Shown piece after piece: positions 6,963 through 14,684 of a stretch of DNA of 64,000 nucleotides; the first letter of the stretch is position 1, and every line of letters begins with the position of its first letter. Both the position numbers and the translations under genes were made by a program. Where the stretch lies: positions 248,001-312,000 of the forward strand of contig JAHBTU010000004.1 in assembly GCA_019638455.1 (NCBI GenBank), given 5' to 3'. The stretch comes from Saprospiraceae bacterium (lineage in GTDB: Bacteria; Bacteroidota; Bacteroidia; Chitinophagales; Saprospiraceae). The notes under the pieces were generated by a model that was not told where the DNA came from, did no database searches, and saw only the letters and a program-made list of their open reading frames with translations.

Positions 6963-9089
6963 CTACCGTACAATTGTCACCGACCCTTCGAGTATCTCCT
7001 GTTTGCCGTCAATGTACTCAATGACCGCAAACCAAGCATATACTCCCGGCGGGGCTGGCTTGCCTCGATAAACACCATCCCAACCGTCGGTTTCCCATGT
7101 AGGAATGAAATCGTCGCGTCGAAAAACAAGCGTGCCCCAGCGGTCGGCGATTTGAAATGTTTGCACCCTGCGCACGCTGGCATCCGCAAAAATGCTCACA
7201 TAGTCGTTGTGACCGTCGAAATTGGGAGAGAAGACATTGGGCACATAGACGTGGCCGCGCCGCGTCACGTTCACGCGGATGGTGGCTTGCACGCTGCATC
7301 CCGAAGCGTCGGTCATGGTGACAGAGTAAACGCCGGATTCGTTCACTCTTATGGTAGCCGTAGTGTCGCCTGTGTTCCAAAGATATTGAAAGCCGGGTTG
7401 TTCGCTGCCTATGACGACCGAGGTGCCCTGCACCACCACCGTGTCGCCGCTTCCCAATTGCACATCGGGCGGAGGCGGTGGCACGACGCGCACCGTGTCG
7501 AACGCCGCGCAACCCCAGCTGTCGCGTACGCGCACGGTGTATGCGGCTGCCACATTACCCTGCACCTCGATGAATGGCTCCAGGCTGCCAGTGTTCCAAT
7601 CATAGATACAGGCATCGCAGTCAGGAATGGTGGCATCGAGCAACAAAAAATCGTCGGAGCAAGACGACGGCTCACCGATGGGGGCAATTTCTGCATGCAG
7701 GCCACATTCAAAATACAAGACCCAGAAATCGTTGACGCCGAGATTGTTTTCTGTTTTTTCAAAGCCGATATTGCTCCTCGAATGGCCTCCAATGGCAAAT
7801 GAACCCGTGGGACGCATGGCTATTTTGGTCAAGGCATCGTTGTCTATACCTCCTACGGTCCGCTGCCACGCCACGTTGCCCTGTCCGTCGAGGCCGATGA
7901 GCCAATAATCGTAGCCGCCACGGGCTTCCGAGGTTTTGTTGCCGGAAATATCAGAGTCCGTCACACCGCCGAGAATCAGATGCCCAAGCGGGTTTTCGTC
8001 AATGGCGTAGAGGTCGTCCAATCCGGTGCCGCCAAAAGACCATTCGCGGAGTTTTTGGCCGTCGTGGTCCAATTCGAGCATCCAATAATCGCTATCCCCG
8101 CCGTAGAATGGGGACTCTTTGCTCGTGTTGAATGGCCCTGGCTGGGCAGGCTCTGAGCCTGAACGGCCACCCAAAAAGAGCCGTCCGGTGGAAGAAATGT
8201 AGAGTGCATAGGGATAGTCCTCGCCTGCTCCGCCGTAACGACGGTTCCAGAGGAGCTGTCGTGTTTCCAGATTGAATTTCCCCAACCAGAAATCCATGCC
8301 GCCGTGCGAAGGCTCGTCGCTCAAGTCGCCCGTGCCACCTTCGGACACCGTGCCACCGGAGATATAGACATGGCCGTCGGGTGCCCACGCGAGGTCGTTG
8401 ATTTGTTCGTAGCCGTTGCCGCCGATGGTTTTGTCCCAAATTTTGTTGCCTTGATAGTCAATTCGAATCAACCAAAAATCTTGCTCGCCCCGAGGGGGTT
8501 CGGTCTTGTCAGGCCCCGGTTCTGACCACGAGTTGCACCCCAGCAAATAGCCGTTGCCCGGTATTTCCAGCAATGCGAACAACTCATCGCGGTAGAGGCC
8601 GCCCCATGCTCGTTCCCACTGAAGCAGCCCTTGCGCACTGAGTTTCAGCACCCATACATCCATATCGCCGCGCGTGGGCTGGCTCTTGTCGCCGCTACTG
8701 CTTGAGTAGGAATGTCCGCCCGCGAGAAAGCCACCGTCGGAAGTGGGAATGATGGACCAGAGGCGGTCGTCGGCATCGCCGCCATAGCGGCGCTGCCAAA
8801 GCACATTGCCATCGTAATCAAGTTTTACAATGAAAAAATCCCAAGAGAGGTTGCCCGGGCCGGAGCGGGAAGAACCCGCCGCGATGATGCCGTCGGGAAG
8901 CGTGAGCAGGCCGTTCAGTTCGTCCCAGCTATTGCCGCCAAGCGTCTTGTCCCAACTTAACACAGGCTGAGCGAGCAAAGGGAGGGCATAAAAAAATGAT
9001 ACAAAAAGCCACCACTTTCCGACCCGAACATTCGAGCGCGATATTCGGAAAGCACGACCCGCAGGTAACCGATTAGGGAAGATGTTCAT
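6963..9089 (-). CDS. T9SS-secreted seven-bladed beta-propeller protein with gliding-motility type C-terminal domain
   Basis: A 708-residue secreted protein. A signal-peptide-like segment (KWWLFVSFFYALPLLAQ) ends near residue 41. Seven blocks follow with the pattern xxGGxxxDxxxxLxxxPDGxxxxGGxS, spaced about 55 residues apart, consistent with a seven-bladed propeller. Two Ig/PKD-like segments lead to a C-terminal domain with VPNVFSPNFDGHND and an ADRWGTLVF block, which is the CHU_C / type B T9SS sorting domain. It is probably anchored at or released from the cell surface. Function is unknown. The start with the long basic N-region is uncertain by a few codons. Confidence 0.85.
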   Translation of the reverse strand: MNIFPNRLPAGRAFRISRSNVRVGKWWLFVSFFYALPLLAQPVLSWDKTLGGNSWDELNGLLTLPDGIIAAGSSRSGPGNLSWDFFIVKLDYDGNVLWQRRYGGDADDRLWSIIPTSDGGFLAGGHSYSSSSGDKSQPTRGDMDVWVLKLSAQGLLQWERAWGGLYRDELFALLEIPGNGYLLGCNSWSEPGPDKTEPPRGEQDFWLIRIDYQGNKIWDKTIGGNGYEQINDLAWAPDGHVYISGGTVSEGGTGDLSDEPSHGGMDFWLGKFNLETRQLLWNRRYGGAGEDYPYALYISSTGRLFLGGRSGSEPAQPGPFNTSKESPFYGGDSDYWMLELDHDGQKLREWSFGGTGLDDLYAIDENPLGHLILGGVTDSDISGNKTSEARGGYDYWLIGLDGQGNVAWQRTVGGIDNDALTKIAMRPTGSFAIGGHSRSNIGFEKTENNLGVNDFWVLYFECGLHAEIAPIGEPSSCSDDFLLLDATIPDCDACIYDWNTGSLEPFIEVQGNVAAAYTVRVRDSWGCAAFDTVRVVPPPPPDVQLGSGDTVVVQGTSVVIGSEQPGFQYLWNTGDTTATIRVNESGVYSVTMTDASGCSVQATIRVNVTRRGHVYVPNVFSPNFDGHNDYVSIFADASVRRVQTFQIADRWGTLVFRRDDFIPTWETDGWDGVYRGKPAPPGVYAWFAVIEYIDGKQEILEGSVTIVR

Positions 9090-9499
9090 GGCGCGGTGGT
9101 TTCAACGACTAATGCCAAAAGTAGCAAGTTTTGAAAACAACGCGACAACCTTTCAAATTGTTGACCGCGTTGCGAGCAGGGTGTTTGGTGCCATTTGCCT
9201 GAAAACCAGCGCGCTAAAACTTTGCCGGAAATGGCGACGGCGCGAATTTTAACAAAATAAGCCTCGAATTTGCGTGCGCTTTACGGCTCGAAACGCTCTC
9301 TTTCATTGCGCCATATATTTTATTCGGAAACTGGCATTGCCCCAAAATATGGCATCTGTCGAGGGAAAAAACACAGACCGCCCTATGCCAAAGACATAGA
9401 GCGGTCGTCCACCAATTTGCGAGCGTCGGCCATTAGGCGTGCCCTTTCAACGATTTGGCCTAATGTGCCAGCGATTTGCCGCGAATGTTCACATTCCGA
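9090..9499. other. Intergenic region with two hairpins, no gene supported
   Basis: This 410-bp gap contains the terminator hairpin at 9376-9406 and a second inverted repeat (CATTAGGC at 9431-9438, GCCTAATG at 9458-9465). An open frame on the plus strand from 9270 has no recognisable motif and an unlikely composition. I see no other gene. Confidence 0.6.
9363..9406 (-). terminator. Intrinsic terminator downstream of the small outer-membrane protein gene
   Basis: On the minus strand GACCGCTCTATG pairs with CATAGGGCGGTC across a short loop (9376-9406, 11 of 12 pairs) and is followed by TGTGTTTTTTCCC. It lies about 94 bp after the stop of the gene ending at 9500. Confidence 0.65.
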
Positions 9500-10060
9500 T
9501 TATCTTCTTCTGTTCTTATTGCTGTCTTTGTTTCCGCCGAAATTGTCCCACACTTTCCAATCTCTGACCTTCCGTCGCTCTCGCTTGGCGAGCACATAGC
9601 GCACGGAGATGGAGCCGCCTGTCCATTCAAAAGGATGAATCTGGTCGCCGGCGAGGTGGAGCTCGGGTTTCCAGTCGAACGAGACGTTGAATTTGCCAAG
9701 TGTTATCTCGGCACCGCCGATGAAGCTGAGGCCAAACACATTTTCCCGCAAAGCGCCGCTTTCGGAGCGGTTGGCGGTGCTTTGCCAGTAGTAGTGGCCG
9801 CCAGCGCCCGCATACATATTAAGTCCTCGGAACAAAATTTTCTGGTGTTTTTCGGCCAACAAGGTAAGTCCCAATTCATTGGAGTTGAGCGGCGTGTGGA
9901 GGATTGCCTCTGCCGTCCAATTGTTCACGATATGCTGTTGCAGGGTGAAATTGATGCCGTTGTCGAGGCGAATGCCCGCTGCGGTTTTGTAAGATTGGCC
10001 GAAGGCGAGGAGGCATGTCAGGGAAAAAAACGGGATAAGCAACAAGCGCGTATTTTTCAT
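9500..10060 (-). CDS. Small outer-membrane beta-barrel-like protein
   Basis: A 186-residue protein with an N-terminal signal peptide (MKNTRLLLIPFFSLTCLLAFGQ, cleavage after the AFGQ-like end). The mature region has alternating hydrophobic and polar strands with Gly/aromatic turns (YKTAAGIRLDNGINFTL, YAGAGGHYYWQ, FIGGAEITLGKFNVSFDWKPEL), typical of an eight-strand outer-membrane barrel. The C-terminal tail is unusually basic (RRKVRDWK, NKNRRR) and probably periplasmic. No enzymatic motif is seen. It is transcribed alone on the minus strand and followed by a terminator. Confidence 0.75.
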   Translation of the reverse strand: MKNTRLLLIPFFSLTCLLAFGQSYKTAAGIRLDNGINFTLQQHIVNNWTAEAILHTPLNSNELGLTLLAEKHQKILFRGLNMYAGAGGHYYWQSTANRSESGALRENVFGLSFIGGAEITLGKFNVSFDWKPELHLAGDQIHPFEWTGGSISVRYVLAKRERRKVRDWKVWDNFGGNKDSNKNRRR

Positions 10061-10188
10061 AGTGCAAAGTGTCTGGTATGTCGTTGTCGTTTGTGATGCG
10101 GAAAAAACGGGGGGGAAGGGTGTCTATTTCGACTTAAAATCAGCCTTAAACATTTTTTAACCGGAAGGGCGCTATTTTCGCCCGCTAC

Positions 10189-11031
10189 ATGAAAGTTTCG
10201 TTAAAAAACATCGCCTTGCAAGCCTATTTTTATCGCATCCTCCAGTTTCTGAAATTTTACCTCGCCGCAGTCACTAAGTATCAGCTGCATTCGCCGTTCG
10301 TGTTCGAGCTGACCAACGCCGTCTTGGAAGATGCTCGATGGTTCTACGCATTTCGGGATGTGGAGCGGGTGCGCCAACAAATGTTGGCAAGCGAAGTGCG
10401 CGTGAGAGCGATGGATAGCGGCCAAGCCGCTTTTGCCACAACGAGGGGCACCACTATCCGTGCCATGGCCCGTCGTGCCGCCAGCTCTCCCCGACAAGGC
10501 CAGATGCTTTTCCGCTTGGCCAGCTGGGCATCTCCCCGAACCATGCTCGAATTGGGCACCTCTCTGGGCATCGGCGCGATGTATCTGGCCTCAGGGATGC
10601 GGAGTGCGCGATTCATCTCATTGGAGGGTAGCGCGGACTTTGCGCACGTGGCGCGTGCCAATTTGGAAATGCTGGGCTTGTCGAATGTCGAAGTCCTCGT
10701 CGGAGCATTCGCAGACACGCTTCCTACGGCCTTGACGCGATTGCCCCAGCTCGACTTGGTGTTTTTCGACGGGCATCACCAACTGGAACCCACGCTTCGA
10801 TATTTCGAGGCCTGTCTGCCTCATTCACACGCACAAACGGTGTTCGTTTTCGACGATGCTTACTGGTCGCCCGATATGACGCGGGCTTGGGAACGCATCC
10901 AACAGCACCCTCGCGTGACGCTGACCATAGATTTTTTTGAGGTTTCGCTGGCGTTTGTCAACCCCGATTTTAAGGAAAAACAACACCACAAGGTCGTGCC
11001 GAAAGCATGGAAGCCGTGGAAGGTTTTTTAG
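10189..11031 (+). CDS. SAM-dependent O-methyltransferase-like protein
   Basis: A 280-residue class I methyltransferase. Motif I is MLELGTSLGIGAMYLA, the acidic residue ending strand 2 is in FISLEGS, and motif IV is LDLVFFDGHH, giving the order seen in the catechol O-methyltransferase-like group (Methyltransf_24). The N-terminal about 110 residues are a helical extension with TKYQLHSPFVFELTN, often found in Bacteroidota homologues. The substrate is not inferable. The ATG at 10189 follows an upstream CGCTATTTTCGCCCG that resembles a -7 box with mismatches. The MATE exporter gene starts 34 bp after the stop and probably belongs to the same transcript. Confidence 0.85.
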   Translation: MKVSLKNIALQAYFYRILQFLKFYLAAVTKYQLHSPFVFELTNAVLEDARWFYAFRDVERVRQQMLASEVRVRAMDSGQAAFATTRGTTIRAMARRAASSPRQGQMLFRLASWASPRTMLELGTSLGIGAMYLASGMRSARFISLEGSADFAHVARANLEMLGLSNVEVLVGAFADTLPTALTRLPQLDLVFFDGHHQLEPTLRYFEACLPHSHAQTVFVFDDAYWSPDMTRAWERIQQHPRVTLTIDFFEVSLAFVNPDFKEKQHHKVVPKAWKPWKVF

Positions 11032-11065
11032 GATGCCGACCCGTAAAACTCGTTAGCCCGCAACT

Positions 11066-12406
11066 ATGCAACTCGACCTCACTTACCGCCACATCTGGAG
11101 AATCTCTGCTCCCATCATGCTTGGTTCGGCAGCGCAAAACGTCATCGCGCTAAGCGATGCGGTGCTGCTTTATCATCTGGGAGAGATAGAGTTTGGTGCC
11201 ATTGGGTTTGTGGGCGTGTTTTATATCACTATCGCGGCGATTGGCTACTCGTTTTCACGGGGCGGGCAGATTATGATTGCACGGCGCATGGGTGAAGGGC
11301 GACCGGGGGCGGTGGGGCATCTTTTTCACACGATGCTGTTGTTCGAGATGGCTTTGGCGCTTTTGATGTGGGCATTCATGCACTTCGCCACGCCCTGGTT
11401 TTTCGAGCTGTTTCTCGACCACTCGCCGGAGATTTACCAAAAATCGCTGGAGTATATTCATTATCGTTCTTTTGGCATTTTTTTCAGTTATGGGGGCATC
11501 GCGCTGATTTCGCTGTATAGCGGCATCGCCCGGCCAAAGATTATTTTGTTCACCACCGCAGTGTTGGCGCTCGTCAATCTGGTGCTCAACTATGGGTTGA
11601 TTTTTGGCGAGTTAGGTCTGCCTGCCATGGGCATCGGCGGTTCAGGGTTGGCCAGCAGCATTGCCGAGGGCGTGGCATTTTTGGTGTTCGGCACTTACAT
11701 GATTTTTGACAAGGAAAACCGAAAACTGCGCATCTTCTCTCTGCCAGAGCCTGACTGGACTTTGACGAAACAACAACTCAACCTTGCTCTCCCGGTGGTG
11801 GCAAACGCTGCAGTCGGTCAAGGCAGCTGGGTTTTCTTTTTCGGCATGGTGGAAAACCTCGGCCCGCGGGCGCTGGCGATATCTAACCTCGCCCGCATGG
11901 TCTATTTGTTGCTTTCGATTCCGATGTGGGGTTTTTCTTCCGGGGCCAATACACTGATTAGCAATCTCATCGGACAAAAACGCCATCACGAGGTGCTGCT
12001 CGCCGCTTGGAAAATCGGGAAGCTGTGCTGGGCGGTCTCGATGGTGTTGGCGGTGCCGATTTTGCTTTTCCCGGGGCAATTGCTTTACCCGCTTTTGGGG
12101 AAATCGGACATGAGCCTGATCGGCGAGACGCAGCCGATTTTTTATCTGTTGCTGCTGATTCTCTCGATGGCGACGTTTGGCGTGGTGTTCATCAATGCGC
12201 TGGCAGGTACGGGTGCTACTTGGTTTGGGCTGAAGCTGCAAGCGTTCACGGTCGTCATCTATCTCGGCTATCTCTTCGTCATCACGAACTTCACTCAACT
12301 GGGGCTGATTTGGGTGTGGATGGCCGAGGTGATTTACTGGGTGGTGATGATTGCGTTGGTCGTTGAGTACTTGCGGACGGAACGGTGGCACAAAATGGAG
12401 TTTTGA
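11066..12406 (+). CDS. MATE family multidrug/metabolite exporter
   Basis: A 446-residue membrane protein with about 12 hydrophobic helices in two homologous halves, starting with the MATE-like HIWRISAPIMLGSAAQNVIALSDAVLL. This family (NorM/DinF/MatE) exports organic cations or metabolites in exchange for Na+ or H+ across the inner membrane. It follows the methyltransferase gene by 34 bp, so the pair may modify and export a compound; that is inference. The family B repeat begins 33 bp after its stop codon. Confidence 0.9.
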   Translation: MQLDLTYRHIWRISAPIMLGSAAQNVIALSDAVLLYHLGEIEFGAIGFVGVFYITIAAIGYSFSRGGQIMIARRMGEGRPGAVGHLFHTMLLFEMALALLMWAFMHFATPWFFELFLDHSPEIYQKSLEYIHYRSFGIFFSYGGIALISLYSGIARPKIILFTTAVLALVNLVLNYGLIFGELGLPAMGIGGSGLASSIAEGVAFLVFGTYMIFDKENRKLRIFSLPEPDWTLTKQQLNLALPVVANAAVGQGSWVFFFGMVENLGPRALAISNLARMVYLLLSIPMWGFSSGANTLISNLIGQKRHHEVLLAAWKIGKLCWAVSMVLAVPILLFPGQLLYPLLGKSDMSLIGETQPIFYLLLLILSMATFGVVFINALAGTGATWFGLKLQAFTVVIYLGYLFVITNFTQLGLIWVWMAEVIYWVVMIALVVEYLRTERWHKMEF

Positions 12407-12439
12407 TGGGCAACCGTGCAGTGACCTGCCAGTCGCATT

Positions 12440-12636
12440 TGTACTTCGCGCCGCCAAGTTTTGGGCATGGCAAAAAGCGCAATCTGTTCAAAATCATGGA
12501 GAGCGAGCATGAGCATCTGACAAAGCCTAGCGAATCGAAGGTATATACTTCGCATCTCCAGGCTTTCAATCCTTTCAAAGTCAGTGACATCAATCATAGC
12601 TGTCCGAAAAAAAAACCTTGGCGAATCAAGGTTTAA
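12440..12636. repeat. Family B repeat, tandem pair (one full copy plus one diverged copy)
   Basis: A full copy spans 12440-12545 (from TGTACTTCGC to AAGGTATA). A second, diverged and internally shortened copy starts at 12544 (TATACTTCGC) and ends near 12636 (GCGAATCAAGGTTTA). Other copies lie at 13818-13922, 17972-18255 (interrupted by A) and 49303-49407. The pair fills the gap between the MATE and ATP-grasp genes. Confidence 0.8.
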
Positions 12637-12651
12637 AATGTTACCGCCGTA

Positions 12652-13758
12652 ATGCTCGCTGCCAAATTCTCGCCCGACATTTGCCCCACAATTTTTTACC
12701 CAATGAGGCTCTGGCTCAAAAAATGGACGACTTGGGAGTTTCTCCCCTTTTGGTTGGCCAATCTTCCGATGTGTGGTTTCTGGCTGTGGTTCGCGGTGCG
12801 GGCGCGGCATCTGGTCTTTTTTTCCAACGTGAATCCCACCATTCCGCTGGGAGGCGCCATGGGCGAATCGAAACACGACATATTGCGGCTATTGTCGCCC
12901 GAACATTTGCCCAAAACGATACTGGTGCGCGGAGGAGAAGCCTTTGAGCGGGTGGCGTCGGCATTGGAAAAGGCAGGCATCCACTATCCGCTCATCGCCA
13001 AGCCCGACATCGGCGAGCGCGGTTTTTTGGTAAAAAAAATATCCTCGCCCGAAGCATTGGAAGCACACCTCAGGCGCTTCCCGGTGGATTTTATCCTGCA
13101 AGAGTTTCTCACCCTCCCGGTGGAAATGACGGTGTTGTTTCATCGGTTCCCCACCCTCCATCCCCAAAAATCGCCCAACCGCCGCCCGATTTTTGGCATC
13201 ACCTCCGTCTGTATCAAAGAGTTTTTGGCTGTCCGTGGCGACGGCCAATCCACCGTGCGCGACTTGATGCGCCGCGACGCGCGGGCAGCTTTTCAATTGG
13301 AGCGTTTTGAGCAGGAATTTCCAGAAACACTCAAACAAATACCCGCCCCCGACGAAACGCTCCTGCTCGAGCCTATCGGCAACCACTGTCGCGGCACCAA
13401 GTTTCTGAACGGCAATCATCTGATTGATGAGGCGCTGCTCGGGGTCTTTCAGCCTGTTTGTGAGCAGTTGCCCGGTATTTGTTATGGTCGTTTCGACCTC
13501 AAATGCGAAAGCGTGGGGGCGCTCCGGCGCGGCGAGTTCAAGGTAATGGAGCTCAACGGGGTATTTGGTGAGCCAGCTCATGTGTACGACCCTTCTTTCG
13601 GGATGTGGCGAGCCTACCGCGACTTTTACCGCCATTGGCGTTTGTTGTTCGACTTGCATGGGGCACAGCGTCGGCGAGGGATTCAGCCCACGACACACGG
13701 CGAGGCATGGCGATTCGTGCGGCGCTACATCAAATACAAAAAGACGCTGGGGGTTTGA
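12652..13758 (+). CDS. ATP-grasp family protein of unknown substrate
   Basis: A 368-residue protein. After an N-terminal hydrophobic segment (FWLANLPMCGFWLWFAV, about residues 32-48) it shows an ATP-grasp pattern: YPLIAKPDIGERGFLVKKI with the nucleotide-binding lysine, a FILQEFL strand, and a distal metal-binding block YGRFDLKCES...KVMELNG in which Asp, Glu and Asn are the usual Mg2+ ligands. ATP-grasp enzymes join a carboxylate to an amine or thiol through an acyl phosphate. The acceptor is unknown. The start at 12652 is 16 bp after repeat B; an alternative ATG at 12703 would keep the hydrophobic segment. Confidence 0.75.
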   Translation: MLAAKFSPDICPTIFYPMRLWLKKWTTWEFLPFWLANLPMCGFWLWFAVRARHLVFFSNVNPTIPLGGAMGESKHDILRLLSPEHLPKTILVRGGEAFERVASALEKAGIHYPLIAKPDIGERGFLVKKISSPEALEAHLRRFPVDFILQEFLTLPVEMTVLFHRFPTLHPQKSPNRRPIFGITSVCIKEFLAVRGDGQSTVRDLMRRDARAAFQLERFEQEFPETLKQIPAPDETLLLEPIGNHCRGTKFLNGNHLIDEALLGVFQPVCEQLPGICYGRFDLKCESVGALRRGEFKVMELNGVFGEPAHVYDPSFGMWRAYRDFYRHWRLLFDLHGAQRRRGIQPTTHGEAWRFVRRYIKYKKTLGV

Positions 13759-13817
13759 GAATGGAAGAGGCCAAATTGGGGGGGGCGAAGGAAAAAATGC
13801 GCTGATGCAGCTCGGGT

Positions 13818-13922
13818 TATACCTTGGTTCGCTAGGATTTGTCAGGTGCTCATGCTCGCTCTCCTTGATTTTGAACAGATTGCGCTTATAGCCATGCCCA
13901 AAACCCGGCGGCGCGAAGTATA
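13818..13922. repeat. Family B repeat (105 bp)
   Basis: It runs from TATACCTTGGTTCGC to GCGCGAAGTATA. It aligns end to end with 49303-49407 (reverse orientation) and has the same 105-bp length, so this is the best guide to the intact family B unit. Confidence 0.85.
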
Positions 13923-13948
13923 GATATGATGGGGGGCCGTTCGTCCAG

Positions 13949-14112
13949 CAGACTTGTTGCGGTGGAGACCTTTGAGTGAAGGGGATTGTCATTTTTTCGA
14001 CTGGCAAGGCAAATTTTGCAATCGAAATCGGGCATATTCGGCGAAAAATGTAGCGAAGCCAGTTGGAAAAATGGCTTTCCCTTCGCCAAAGGCCTCCACC
14101 GCAACAAGTCTA
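13949..14112. repeat. Family E palindromic repeat, long copy 1 (164 bp)
   Basis: The ends AGACTTGTTGCGGTGGAG and CTCCACCGCAACAAGTCT are inverted repeats. Inner arms CATTTTTTCGACTGGC and GCCAGTTGGAAAAATG also pair. The same sequence occurs in the opposite orientation at 26919-27081, and a short version of the ends at 24957-25015. Confidence 0.85.
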
Positions 14113-14156
14113 ATTGTGAATAAGCCTTACCTTTGCGGCTCACAAACTTTTTTTCA

Positions 14157-14663
14157 ATGAATATCGCAGCAAACAAGGTAGTGTCTGTGCACTACACCCT
14201 GACCGAAGGCACTGCCGACGGACAACTAGTGGAAACAACCAATGGAAACCAACCGCTGGTTTTTATCTATGGGATCGGCATGATGATTCCCGATTTTGAA
14301 AAAAATCTGGCTGGCCTGAAATCGGGCGACAAGTTCGAGTTTGGCATCCCTGCCGCCAGCGCGTATGGCGAATACGACGAAACGGCACTCGTAGAGGTGC
14401 CCAAAAATATCTTTGAGACGGATGGCAAAATCCCTGACGGCCTGTTGGAAGTTGGCAATATGCTCCCACTCACCGACCAAAACGGCAACCACTTTCAAGG
14501 CATGGTGGCTTGGGTCGGTTTGGATAAAGTAAAGATTGACTTCAATCACCCGATGGCTGGCGTTGACCTCTATTTCACAGGCCATGTGGAGGCCGTGCGC
14601 GATGCCGACCCTTCAGAATTGGCACACGGCCATGTGCATGGAGAAGGTGGCCACCACCATTGA
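14157..14663 (+). CDS. FKBP-type peptidyl-prolyl cis-trans isomerase, SlyD-like
   Basis: A 168-residue protein with the SlyD layout: N-terminal half-FKBP (VVSVHYTLTEGTADGQLVETT), a FIYGIGMMIPDFEKNLAGLKSGDKFEF strand-helix block, an inserted flap domain (AYGEYDETALVEVPKNIF...VGLDKVKIDFNHPMAG), and return to the FKBP core. The His-rich tail (HGHVHGEGGHHH) is the metal-binding extension seen in SlyD. It should act as a cytoplasmic prolyl isomerase and chaperone with Ni2+/Zn2+ binding. The start is placed at MNIAANK rather than eight codons upstream, because the upstream codons lie in the leader next to repeat E. The kup gene follows after 21 bp. Confidence 0.9.
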   Translation: MNIAANKVVSVHYTLTEGTADGQLVETTNGNQPLVFIYGIGMMIPDFEKNLAGLKSGDKFEFGIPAASAYGEYDETALVEVPKNIFETDGKIPDGLLEVGNMLPLTDQNGNHFQGMVAWVGLDKVKIDFNHPMAGVDLYFTGHVEAVRDADPSELAHGHVHGEGGHHH

Positions 14664-14684
14664 GCTAAACACAACAACCACAAC

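Larger units (their letters stand above)
13759..14156. other. Intergenic region made almost entirely of repeats B and E
   Basis: Of the 398 bp, 105 belong to a family B copy and 164 to a family E copy. The remainder includes a TACCTTTG box at 14128-14135 that could be the -7 element for the FKBP gene, though no TTG lies at the expected spacing. Confidence 0.7.

Noticed and set aside
9270..9599. 109-codon plus-strand frame
   Set aside because: It has no motif, overlaps the terminator and the 3' end of the outer-membrane protein gene on the other strand, and has a poor composition.
14128..14135. TACCTTTG as promoter of the FKBP-kup genes
   Set aside because: It matches the -7 box, but no TTG lies 19-23 bp upstream, so it is mentioned only in the text on that gap.
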